Source: Bacteroidales bacterium | Lineage (GTDB): Bacteria; Bacteroidota; Bacteroidia; Bacteroidales; UBA932 | Assembly: GCA_024401825.1 (NCBI GenBank) | Contig: JAKSKF010000015.1 | Span: forward strand, 1-34,550 | Direction of reading: 5' to 3' | DNA: 34,550 nt | Shown: positions 22,860 to 31,325 of the stretch, piece after piece | Position numbering within the stretch: position 1 is the stretch's first letter | Layout: every line of letters begins with the position of its first letter | Position numbers and translations under genes: made by a program | The notes under the pieces: generated by a model | Databases searched by the model: none | Seen by the model: the letters and a program-made list of their open reading frames with translations, nothing else | Told to the model about the DNA's origin: nothing

Positions 22860-24836
22860 ATGCGACGCCTTTCGATTCTTCTTCTTTCCGCCTTGTGCCT
22901 CCTGGCCTGCGGCAAGACCGGTCCGGACCCCCAGCCCAAACCCGACCCCCAGCCCGTGCCCGTCCCCCAGGACGGAAAATCCGACATAAGTTACCAGCTT
23001 CTCGTTTACAGTTTCGCCGACAGCGACTCCGACCTCACGGGAGATTTCAAAGGCATAGAATCCAAACTTGACTATCTCGCGGAGATGGGAGTGCAGGCTG
23101 TCTGGCTCTCTCCCGTTCATCCCGCAACTTCATATCACGGCTACGACGTGGAGGACTACGGTGCCGTGAACCCTCAGTACGGGACGATGTCCGATTTCCA
23201 ATCCCTTCTGGACGCGGCGCACTCGAAGGGAATCAAAGTCTATATCGACTATGTGCTGAACCACACTTCCAAGAATCATCCCTGGTTTCAGAATGCGACT
23301 TCCTCCGCGGATTCACCATACCGCGACTATTATATGATTTCCAAAAACCCGCAGGCCGACGTGAAAGCCGGAAAGTTCCCTATGATGCCCGCTTCATCCT
23401 ACAATTCCGGGGAATGGACCCGCGTGGCGACAGGTTCCTTCTCCAAGGAAAAGATGAAATTCACCCTCAGCCTGAGTTCGGGCAAACCTTCGTCCATCAG
23501 GGCGGACAAGGTGGATGAAATAGTGAACACGGGCACCCGCGACACGGGGATATGGCTGTACTATTCCGACGGGAAGATGGAGCAGTTCTATTCCGACGGC
23601 TCCACCGTCAGCCTGAGCCTTGAAATACAGTCGGACTGGGGCGTCCTTGTGAGAACCTCGCAGGACGGCAGCTGGCCCGTGGGAACCAAGTACGGCGCTC
23701 AGACAGGCGCCAACCTCCTGGACTACGGAACCTCGGTCAAACTCTATCCCAGCACCTCGTCGTTCGACCCCGCGGACATCCTTCTGCCCGGAATGGACCA
23801 GAACTTCTACCTGTCCGTATTCGGCTCCTATATGCCCGACGTCAACTACGGAGCGGCCGCGGACTGTGAAAATTCAGCCCCCTTCAGGGAACTGACAGAA
23901 GCGGCCGACAAATGGATAAGAATGGGTGTGGACGGCTTCCGTCTGGATGCTGTCAAGCACATCTACCACAATGCTTCCAGTGACGAGAACCCCACCTTCC
24001 TGAAGAAGTTTTACGACCACTGCAACGCCACATACAAGTCCTGCGGGCGCAGCGACAACATATATATGGTAGGGGAGCACTTCTCCGAGCCGAGGGAGGT
24101 GGCGCCATATTACAAAGGCCTTCCCGCCTATTTCGAATTCGGCTTCTGGTGGAGACTCATAGAATGCATAAATTCTTCCAACATCAGGAACTTCGCATCC
24201 ACAATCAACTCCTATCACCAGTCCTACGCGCAGAACAGGACCGACTGGATTGCGGCCACCAAGCTCACCAACCACGACGAAGACCGCGCAATGAGCCTGT
24301 TGGGAAGGGATGCGGCCAAGGCGAAACTCGCGGCCGCGGTACTCCTGACCTGTGCCGGAAACCCCTATATCTATCAGGGAGAGGAACTTGGATATTACGG
24401 AACCAGGACAGGGGGAGACGCCTACGTGCGCACCCCTGTCAAATGGACGGCGTCGGGTCCCATAGCGTCGGGAGCCCTTGACGGCCAGATAGACAACGGG
24501 ATGCTGACGGCGGACATCTCCGTGGAGAGACAGTCCGGCGACCCGTCTTCGATGCTCAGCCTGTACCGCCAATTCGGCAGGACGAGGGCCGTTTACAAGG
24601 CGCTTTCCAGGGGAGATATGGTTCCCGTGGACTTCTCCAAGCCTTCCATCGCGGCCTGGACCCGCGAGTATGAATCCCAGAAGGTTCTGGTAATACACAA
24701 TTTCCTGTCCTCGCCCGTGTCAATTCAGGTGAAGGGCTACTCCTTGGACAACTGTATAGAATCCAACGGACAGATAATAGTCCAGGATTCCGGCCTGCTG
24801 GTAGGAGGCTACGCATCGGCCGTTTATCTGCAATGA
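22860..24836 (+). CDS. susG: SusG-like GH13 alpha-amylase, surface lipoprotein
   Basis: This 658-residue lipoprotein (signal MRRLSILLLSALCLLAC, then a Pro-rich PDPQPKPDPQPVPVPQ linker) is an alpha-amylase of family GH13. The four conserved regions are intact: D130-H135 (DYVLNH), nucleophile D363 (GFRLDA), acid/base E406 (VGEHF) and D473 (TNHDED). Between D130 and D363 there are 233 residues, far more than in a plain GH13. The extra part (about 175-300) corresponds in place to the starch-binding CBM58 inserted in SusG. SusG cuts starch on the cell surface for SusC/SusD. The start codon lies directly behind an intrinsic terminator, which may reduce its expression. GH53 begins 1 bp after its stop. 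Confidence 0.93.
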   Translation: MRRLSILLLSALCLLACGKTGPDPQPKPDPQPVPVPQDGKSDISYQLLVYSFADSDSDLTGDFKGIESKLDYLAEMGVQAVWLSPVHPATSYHGYDVEDYGAVNPQYGTMSDFQSLLDAAHSKGIKVYIDYVLNHTSKNHPWFQNATSSADSPYRDYYMISKNPQADVKAGKFPMMPASSYNSGEWTRVATGSFSKEKMKFTLSLSSGKPSSIRADKVDEIVNTGTRDTGIWLYYSDGKMEQFYSDGSTVSLSLEIQSDWGVLVRTSQDGSWPVGTKYGAQTGANLLDYGTSVKLYPSTSSFDPADILLPGMDQNFYLSVFGSYMPDVNYGAAADCENSAPFRELTEAADKWIRMGVDGFRLDAVKHIYHNASSDENPTFLKKFYDHCNATYKSCGRSDNIYMVGEHFSEPREVAPYYKGLPAYFEFGFWWRLIECINSSNIRNFASTINSYHQSYAQNRTDWIAATKLTNHDEDRAMSLLGRDAAKAKLAAAVLLTCAGNPYIYQGEELGYYGTRTGGDAYVRTPVKWTASGPIASGALDGQIDNGMLTADISVERQSGDPSSMLSLYRQFGRTRAVYKALSRGDMVPVDFSKPSIAAWTREYESQKVLVIHNFLSSPVSIQVKGYSLDNCIESNGQIIVQDSGLLVGGYASAVYLQ

Positions 24837-24837
24837 T

Positions 24838-25872
24838 ATGAAAATGAACACTTTATACGCAATTCTCCTGGCGGCCGTCTTGCTGTCAGCCTCCTGCAGT
24901 TGCCAGTCCAAGCGCGACCCGGACCCTGCGGGGCCCCTTCAGTTTGCGAAGGGAGCGGACATTTCCTGGGTTACGGAAATGGAATCCAAGGATTACAAGT
25001 TCTTCGACTCCGATATGAAGGAGAAGGAGTGCACCGCCCTTCTTCACGACATAGGTTTCAACGCAGTCCGCTACCGTGTCTGGGTGAATCCGCAGGATGG
25101 GTGGTGTGACAGGGAAGACGTGCTTGTCAAGGCAAGGCGCGCAAAGGCGTTGGGAATGAAGATAATGATAGATTTTCATTACAGCGACTGGTGGGCGGAC
25201 CCTGGCAAGCAGAACGTGCCTTCTGCCTGGGAGGGACAGAATGTGGAGCAGATGGCATACCTGGTGGGCCGGCACACGGAAGGCACCCTCCGTTTCCTTA
25301 AGGAGAACGGCATAGAGGTCAACTGGGTCCAGGTGGGAAACGAAGTCGAGAACGGGATGCTTTGGGAAAGCGGCAGGGTGCAGGGCAATGACGCGGCCAA
25401 TTTCGCAAGATATTTCAACTCCGGAGCGGCGGCGGTGAAGAAGGTATATCCCGACGCCGTAGTCATCCTGCATACGAGCAACGCCTGGGACACCGACACC
25501 CTGAGATGGTTCTTCAACCTGATGAAGGAGAACGGCGTCAACTACGATATGATAGGCCTCTCCCTCTACCCGAGTTCCTGGGGCGGCTCTGCGGACTGGA
25601 GGGAAAGGACAGGACTGGCCCTGGGGAACTTCCCGATGCTTCACTCCAGCTACGGCAAGGACGTTATGCTGGTGGAGTTCGGGATGCCTGCATACCAGCC
25701 GGAGGCGGCCAAGGCCTGTCTGCAGTATCTGATAGACAACACCGCGTCATATGACTGGTTCAAGGGCATCTTCCTTTGGGAGCCCGAATCCGAGCAGTCG
25801 AGAAACGGCTACGACCTGGGCGCGTTCAGCAACGGACGGCCGACCGTGGCCCTGGACCCTTTCAGAAAATAA
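24838..25872 (+). CDS. GH53 endo-beta-1,4-galactanase
   Basis: This 344-residue lipoprotein (signal ending LLSASC) belongs to GH53, enzymes that cleave beta-1,4-galactan side chains of pectin. Motifs are FAKGADISWVTEMESKDYKF at the N-terminus, then FNAVRYRVWVNPQDGW, then KIMIDFHYSDWWADPGKQNV, which are strongly family-specific. The acid/base is E169 (QVGNEVENG) and the nucleophile E280 (LVEFGMP). Lipid anchoring suggests surface action. It is embedded between alpha-glucan enzymes: 1 bp after the amylase stop and 3 bp before the GH2 start. That ties galactan breakdown to the same transcript as starch enzymes. No GH53 partner such as an arabinanase is present. Confidence 0.95.
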   Translation: MKMNTLYAILLAAVLLSASCSCQSKRDPDPAGPLQFAKGADISWVTEMESKDYKFFDSDMKEKECTALLHDIGFNAVRYRVWVNPQDGWCDREDVLVKARRAKALGMKIMIDFHYSDWWADPGKQNVPSAWEGQNVEQMAYLVGRHTEGTLRFLKENGIEVNWVQVGNEVENGMLWESGRVQGNDAANFARYFNSGAAAVKKVYPDAVVILHTSNAWDTDTLRWFFNLMKENGVNYDMIGLSLYPSSWGGSADWRERTGLALGNFPMLHSSYGKDVMLVEFGMPAYQPEAAKACLQYLIDNTASYDWFKGIFLWEPESEQSRNGYDLGAFSNGRPTVALDPFRK

Positions 25873-25875
25873 GTT

Positions 25876-28320
25876 ATGCACGGCATCCTGTACTTCATAC
25901 TTGCGGCCATTCTCCTGCCCTCCTGGCAGTTCCGCCCGGACCACGATTACAATTCCACCCGGGGATGGACGGATGTCACCGTCCCCCACGACTGGGCAGT
26001 CTCAGGTCCTTTCGACCGCTCCGTCGACCTTCAGCGCACAGCCATCGTCCAGAACGGAGAAACCACGGCGGTGGAGCACACGGCCCGCAGCGGCGGGCTT
26101 CCCTGGATAGGGAAGGGATGCTACAGGACTGAGATAGACCTGCCCGTGACGCAGGGAAGGAACTTCACCCTGCTTTTCGACGGCGCGATGAGCCGTGCCC
26201 GGGTTCTTGTGAACGGCAAGGAAGCCGGGTGCTGGCCCTACGGATACAACGCTTTCACGGTGGACATCACTCCCTGGGCCGTTGAGGGAAAGAACACCAT
26301 AACGGTACTGCTTGAAAACGTCAGCGAGTCTTCCCGCTGGTACCCCGGAGCCGGCCTGTTCCGTCAGGTCACCCTGATAGACAAACCGGCGGTGCACATA
26401 CCCGTATGGGGAAGTTTTGTCACCACTCCCTCCGTGAGCGTGGAAATGGCCTCGGTGAAAGTGCAGACCTCCGTGGAAGGCGTGGATGAAGGAGAGATAG
26501 TAACCCTTGAAACCATAATAAAAGACAGTGAAGGCAGGGTGGTGGCCGGCACTCTGGACAGCCGAAGGATATATGGGAAAGAGCCTCTGGTCCAGCACCT
26601 TGAAATAGAGAACCCCCGCCTTTGGTCCCCTGACAGCCCGAACCTCTATACTGCGCTCACCCGCGTCAGGACGGGAGGTGTACTCCAGACCGAGTGGAAC
26701 GTGGCAAAGTGGCGCAACCGCACAAGCCTGACTCCGGGGACGGAACTCCGGGACAGCTGCGTCACCAGGTTCGGAATACGCAGCATTGAATTCAAGCCCG
26801 GAAAAGGATTCTTCCTGAACGGCAGGCGCACGATGTTCAAGGGGGTTTGCAACCATCACGACCTGGGCGCCCTGGGGGCCGCGGTCAACCGTTCCGCCGT
26901 CCGATACAGGCTTTCCCTTCTCAAGGATATGGGTTGCAACGCCGTCAGGACATCGCACAATATGCCTTCGCAGACCCTTGTGGAACTGTGCGACGAGATG
27001 GGACTGATGCTTATGGTGGAGTCCTTCGACGAGTGGGACAAGCCCAAATGCGCGAACGGGTACCACCTTTTCTTCGACCGGTGGGCGGAGAAGGACCTTG
27101 TCAATATGGTCCGCCATTTCCGCAACAATCCTTCGGTGGTGATGTGGAGCATAGGCAACGAGGTGCCTTCACAGTGGGATTCCACGGGCGTGGAGGTGTG
27201 CCGGCGGCTTCAGGACATCTGTCACAGGGAAGACCCCACGAGGCCTGTCACCACGGGTATGGACCAGCCGGACGGAGGCTTGAAATACGGTATGACGGCA
27301 GTCATCGACATCCCCGGATTCAACTACAAGCCGGAACGCTACACCCAGTTGTATCCTCTTCTGCCGCAGGGCTTCCTGCTCGGCACGGAAACCGCCTCCA
27401 CCGTCTCGTCCAGGGGAGTCTATCATTTCCCCGTGCAGAAGGCCGTCAGTTTCTGTTCGGAAGACCACCAGTGCAGTTCCTACGATTTGGACTACTGCAC
27501 CTGGAGCAACGTTCCTGACGAGGATTTTGCCGCCGACGAGGACTATCCCTGGCTCCTCGGCCAGTTCGTCTGGACCGGATTCGACTATCTGGGTGAGCCC
27601 GCCCCCTACGACACGGACGCCTGGCCCAACCATTCCTCGATGTTCGGAATCATCGACCTTGCCAACATCCCCAAAGACCGCTACTGGTTGTACCGCAGCG
27701 TCTGGAATGAGGAATCTCCCACCCTGCACGTGCTCCCGCACTGGACCTGGCCCGGCAGGGAAGGGCAGCGGACGCCGGTCTTCGTGTACACTTCATATCC
27801 CTGCGCGGAACTGTTCGTGAACGGAGTCAGCCGGGGCCTGAGGTACAAGAACAGGGACGGGAGCCTTGAGGAGAGGTTCCGCCTGATATGGGATGACGTC
27901 GATTATGTCCCGGGAGAAATCAGGGTGGTGGCTTACGATTCTGACGGAACCCCCTGTATGGAACGGACGTTGCGTACGGCGGGACGCCCGAAGTCCCTTG
28001 AACTCAGCGCGGACAGGACGGAAATCCACGGTCCGGATGACCTGGCGTTCATCACGGTGAGGGCGGTGGATGACAGGGGAGAGCCCGTGCCCGATGCGGA
28101 CAACTACGTGAAAATAAAAGTGAAGGGAGAGGGCAGGTTCAAGGCTGTGGCAAATGGAGACCCGACCTGTCTCGAGAGTTTCCAGAATCCAGGAATGCAC
28201 CTTTTCCACGGGGCGCTTGGCCTGATAGTCGAAGGCTCCCCTGCGGCAGGGGAGATTGTGGTGGAACTGAGTTCCCCCGGACTGAAGAAGACAACAATGA
28301 AACTTGAAAATAAATTATGA
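25876..28320 (+). CDS. GH2 beta-galactosidase
   Basis: The 814-residue protein is a family GH2 enzyme. It begins with the jelly-roll sugar-binding domain (VTVPHDWAV near residue 36, GLPWIGKGCYRTEIDLPV, LLFDGAMSRARVLVNGKEAG, RWYPGAGLFRQVTL), continues with the immunoglobulin-like domain and the TIM barrel (FGIRSIEFKPGKGFFLNGRR, KGVCNHHDLGALG), and has acid/base E429 (SIGNEVPS) and nucleophile E505 (LGTETAST). Further domains follow: a DUF4982-like segment with FVYTSYPCAELFVNGVSRG and a last immunoglobulin-like domain with LAFITVRAVDDRGEPVPDAD. A weak signal peptide (MHGILYFILAAILLPSW) suggests export. It would release galactose from the GH53 products. Other GH2 activities (such as beta-glucuronidase) are less likely in this context. 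The next gene overlaps its stop by 4 bp. Confidence 0.92.
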   Translation: MHGILYFILAAILLPSWQFRPDHDYNSTRGWTDVTVPHDWAVSGPFDRSVDLQRTAIVQNGETTAVEHTARSGGLPWIGKGCYRTEIDLPVTQGRNFTLLFDGAMSRARVLVNGKEAGCWPYGYNAFTVDITPWAVEGKNTITVLLENVSESSRWYPGAGLFRQVTLIDKPAVHIPVWGSFVTTPSVSVEMASVKVQTSVEGVDEGEIVTLETIIKDSEGRVVAGTLDSRRIYGKEPLVQHLEIENPRLWSPDSPNLYTALTRVRTGGVLQTEWNVAKWRNRTSLTPGTELRDSCVTRFGIRSIEFKPGKGFFLNGRRTMFKGVCNHHDLGALGAAVNRSAVRYRLSLLKDMGCNAVRTSHNMPSQTLVELCDEMGLMLMVESFDEWDKPKCANGYHLFFDRWAEKDLVNMVRHFRNNPSVVMWSIGNEVPSQWDSTGVEVCRRLQDICHREDPTRPVTTGMDQPDGGLKYGMTAVIDIPGFNYKPERYTQLYPLLPQGFLLGTETASTVSSRGVYHFPVQKAVSFCSEDHQCSSYDLDYCTWSNVPDEDFAADEDYPWLLGQFVWTGFDYLGEPAPYDTDAWPNHSSMFGIIDLANIPKDRYWLYRSVWNEESPTLHVLPHWTWPGREGQRTPVFVYTSYPCAELFVNGVSRGLRYKNRDGSLEERFRLIWDDVDYVPGEIRVVAYDSDGTPCMERTLRTAGRPKSLELSADRTEIHGPDDLAFITVRAVDDRGEPVPDADNYVKIKVKGEGRFKAVANGDPTCLESFQNPGMHLFHGALGLIVEGSPAAGEIVVELSSPGLKKTTMKLENKL

Positions 28321-31300
28321 AACGTTTGGCATTTGTCTTTGCGGCGATGCTTTCCATAGCATCCTGCAAACCCGCTGTTGACAGCGCCTCCACCCACGCC
28401 CAATGGGTCTGCGGTTCCACAGTCTATGAAATGAACGTCCGGCAGATTACCCCGGAAGGCACTTTCGCCGCCGCTGCCGCCCTGCTGCCGGAACTGAAGG
28501 AAAACGGAGTGGACATAGTGTGGCTTATGCCCGTCAATCCCATAGGGAAACTTGAGAGGAAGGGCACTCTGGGTTCGTATTACGCTCCTGCCGACTACAA
28601 GGCCGTGAATCCCGAATTCGGAACTCTGGACGATTTCGACGCCTTCCTGGAAAAGGCGCATTCGCTCGGTCTCAAGGTCATCCTTGACTGGGTGGCCAAC
28701 CACACTTCTCCCGACTCCCGCTGGGCCGGGGAGCATCCGGAATGGTTCCTGCGCAACGAGGACGGAAGTTTCGTGGTGCAGCACGACTGGACGGACATCG
28801 CCCCTCTCGACCTTTCCAACGCAGAGATGCGGTCGGAAATGCGCGACTGCCTGCGTTTCTGGCTGGACCGCGGCATAGACGGCTTCCGATGCGACGTTGC
28901 CGGGGAGATGCCGGTGGATTATTGGGAGGAACAACTTTCCGTGCTTCGCAAGGAGTACCCCGGGAGATACTGGCTAGCCGAAGGAGAGAAACCGGAACTT
29001 CACGCCGCCGGATTCGACGCCACCTATTCCTGGGAACTTCATCATCTGCTGAACGGACTTGACGAGGGAATGGTCAGCGCCGACAGTCTTGCCAGCTACA
29101 TAAGTTCGAATGTCCTCAGGTACGGCCCGGATGCCTGCCGTCTCACTTTCGTCACGAATCACGACGAGAATTCCTGGGCGGGCACCGAATTCCAACGTCT
29201 GAACGATGCCTGGAAGGCCGCCTGCGTACTCTGCTGGACTCTTCCCCTGTCCCAGCCTCTGATGTACACCGGCCAGCTTGGCGGAATGCACAAGAGCTTC
29301 GACTTCTTCGACAAGGATACTATGAACTGCGGAAGCTGGAACTCATACAATGACTTCTACAAGGGCCTCAATGACCTGTATCATTCTCATCCCGCGCTTC
29401 ATCCGGGGGTGGGCTCGCAGTTCGAGATTCTCTCCACCGCGGACAGCGCCCTGACCTTCCGTCGCTGGCTCGGAACCGACACCGTGACAGTCAGGGTGGG
29501 ACTTCAGGCCCCCTGGGACTACAGCATCTCCACTTCCTCCGACCGGCTCGCCCATATGGAGCCTCCCTGCTGGTGGGTGGGGATGAAGACCTCTCTCCAA
29601 CTGATGCTCCAGGGCGAAAACCTCGCATCCTATACCGTCAGTTTCAAGGATGCCCCCGGCATCAGGGTGAAAGAACTGCACAAGGCCCAGAGCCCCAACT
29701 GTATCTTCGCGGACATCGAGATTTCCGAATCGGCCGGGCCCGGAACCTACGAACTTGAGTTCCGTGGCCCCGACGGCAACTTCTCCGTACCTTACAGCAT
29801 TCTCCCGCGCGAGGAAGGCTCCGCTATGAGAAAGAGCTTCGGAACGGAGGATGCCATATACCTCATTATGCCGGACCGCTTCTTCAACGCCGACCCGTCC
29901 AACGACAGCACACCCTGTACCGTGGAAGCGGCCGACCCGGAGGCGTTCTTCGGACGTCACGGAGGAGACATACAGGGGATAGTGGAGCACCTCGACTACA
30001 TTGCCGGCATAGGAATGACCGCAATCTGGTGCACCCCTCTCCTTCTTGACGACGAACCTCACTCATCCTATCACGGCTATGCCTGCTCGGACTATTACAA
30101 GGTTGACCCCAGGATAGGCAGCAACCACGCATACAGGCAGATGGTCCGTCTGGCGCACGGACGAGGGCTGAAAATCATAATGGACATAGTCACAAACCAC
30201 TGCGGCGGGGCACACTGGTGGATGAAGGACCTCCCGTTCGACGACTGGATTCACAGGTGGCCGGAATATACGCGCAGCAACTGCTCCTTCGCCGCCCAGA
30301 ACGACCTGTACGGCTCGGAGTTCGACCACGGCTCGATGGAAAGCGGCTGGTTCGACACGTCTATGCCCGATATGAACCTGGACAATCCCTACGTGCTCCA
30401 GTACTTCAAGCAGTGGGCTGTGTGGTGGATTGAATGGGCGGGACTCGACGGACTCAGGGTGGATACCTACCCCTACAACGAGAAGGAGCCTATGTCCCTC
30501 TGGTGCAAGGCCGTAAGGGAGGAATACCCCAACCTGAACATAGTGGGAGAAGTCTGGAGTGAGAACGTGCCCCAGGTGGCATACTGGCAGGATGACGCCC
30601 GCAATCCGGACGGGTTCGACTCCAATCTTCCCTCGGTTATGGATTTCCCCCTGTACGGAGCGCTGTGCAGAGGGATAAACGCCGACAAGACCTACTGGGA
30701 CGAGGGTATGTTCAAGATTTATGAGAGCATATCCAACGACATCTATTATTCCGACGTCAGGAATATGATGATATTCCCCGGAAACCACGACACGGACCGC
30801 ATAGCCGACATCGTCGGCGGGGACACGTCCCGGCTCGGTATAGTGATGACCCTTATGGCGACGCTCCGGGGATATCCCCAGATATTCGCCGGAGACGAAC
30901 TCGGGGTGCGTTCCCTCGACAGGAGCCAGGGCCACGGCGGACTGCGCGTCAACTTTGACGACAGGTGGCTCGAAGAGCCTCAGAGAATGGAACTGTGCCG
31001 GCGTTTCAGCGCCCTTTTCAACTGGAGAAAGACCTCCGATGCGGTGCAGAACGGCAAGACCCTGCATTTTTTGGGGAGGGACAACACCTATGCCTATTTC
31101 CGGTACACCGACGACGATGTGGTGTTCGTCTTTGTCAACAACAATCCCGAAGAACGTCAGATTCCCTGGGACAACTACTCCGAATTCACGTCGACCCTAC
31201 CCGCAGGGGAGTGGACCGATGTGCTGACAGACAGCAAAATCAATCCAAAAAACCTTACCATAAATGAAAAGAATGCTATTGTTCTGCACTTTGAGCCTGC

Positions 31301-31325
31301 TGGCCGCGTGCAGTCCCAAAACTGA
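28317..31325 (+). CDS. Tandem GH13-GH13 lipoprotein, neopullulanase-like C-half
   Basis: This 1002-residue lipoprotein (signal MKRLAFVFAAMLSIASC) contains two complete GH13 catalytic modules. Module 1 (about 25-400) has D124 (ILDWVANH), nucleophile D193 (GFRCDV), acid/base E222 (LAEGEK) and D283 (TNHDEN). A beta domain with WWVGMKTSLQLMLQGENLAS (about 415-500) then resembles the N-terminal domain of cyclomaltodextrinases and neopullulanases such as SusA. Module 2 (about 515-1000) has D623 (IMDIVTNH), nucleophile D716 (GLRVDT), acid/base E745 (VGEVWSE) and D825 (GNHDTDR). In B. thetaiotaomicron the neopullulanase SusA is a single-module protein. The fusion probably joins endo-amylase and neopullulanase activity on one chain. 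The C-terminus overlaps the GH97 gene by 62 bp. Confidence 0.92.
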   Translation: MKRLAFVFAAMLSIASCKPAVDSASTHAQWVCGSTVYEMNVRQITPEGTFAAAAALLPELKENGVDIVWLMPVNPIGKLERKGTLGSYYAPADYKAVNPEFGTLDDFDAFLEKAHSLGLKVILDWVANHTSPDSRWAGEHPEWFLRNEDGSFVVQHDWTDIAPLDLSNAEMRSEMRDCLRFWLDRGIDGFRCDVAGEMPVDYWEEQLSVLRKEYPGRYWLAEGEKPELHAAGFDATYSWELHHLLNGLDEGMVSADSLASYISSNVLRYGPDACRLTFVTNHDENSWAGTEFQRLNDAWKAACVLCWTLPLSQPLMYTGQLGGMHKSFDFFDKDTMNCGSWNSYNDFYKGLNDLYHSHPALHPGVGSQFEILSTADSALTFRRWLGTDTVTVRVGLQAPWDYSISTSSDRLAHMEPPCWWVGMKTSLQLMLQGENLASYTVSFKDAPGIRVKELHKAQSPNCIFADIEISESAGPGTYELEFRGPDGNFSVPYSILPREEGSAMRKSFGTEDAIYLIMPDRFFNADPSNDSTPCTVEAADPEAFFGRHGGDIQGIVEHLDYIAGIGMTAIWCTPLLLDDEPHSSYHGYACSDYYKVDPRIGSNHAYRQMVRLAHGRGLKIIMDIVTNHCGGAHWWMKDLPFDDWIHRWPEYTRSNCSFAAQNDLYGSEFDHGSMESGWFDTSMPDMNLDNPYVLQYFKQWAVWWIEWAGLDGLRVDTYPYNEKEPMSLWCKAVREEYPNLNIVGEVWSENVPQVAYWQDDARNPDGFDSNLPSVMDFPLYGALCRGINADKTYWDEGMFKIYESISNDIYYSDVRNMMIFPGNHDTDRIADIVGGDTSRLGIVMTLMATLRGYPQIFAGDELGVRSLDRSQGHGGLRVNFDDRWLEEPQRMELCRRFSALFNWRKTSDAVQNGKTLHFLGRDNTYAYFRYTDDDVVFVFVNNNPEERQIPWDNYSEFTSTLPAGEWTDVLTDSKINPKNLTINEKNAIVLHFEPAGRVQSQN

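Noticed and set aside
26002-27117. Minus-strand open frame of 371 codons opposite GH2
   Set aside because: The plus-strand GH2 gene has intact catalytic motifs throughout this region; the antisense translation shows no family motif or signal.
30063-31067. Minus-strand open frame of 334 codons opposite the GH13 fusion
   Set aside because: It overlaps conserved GH13 motifs on the plus strand and its own translation is low in recognisable structure.
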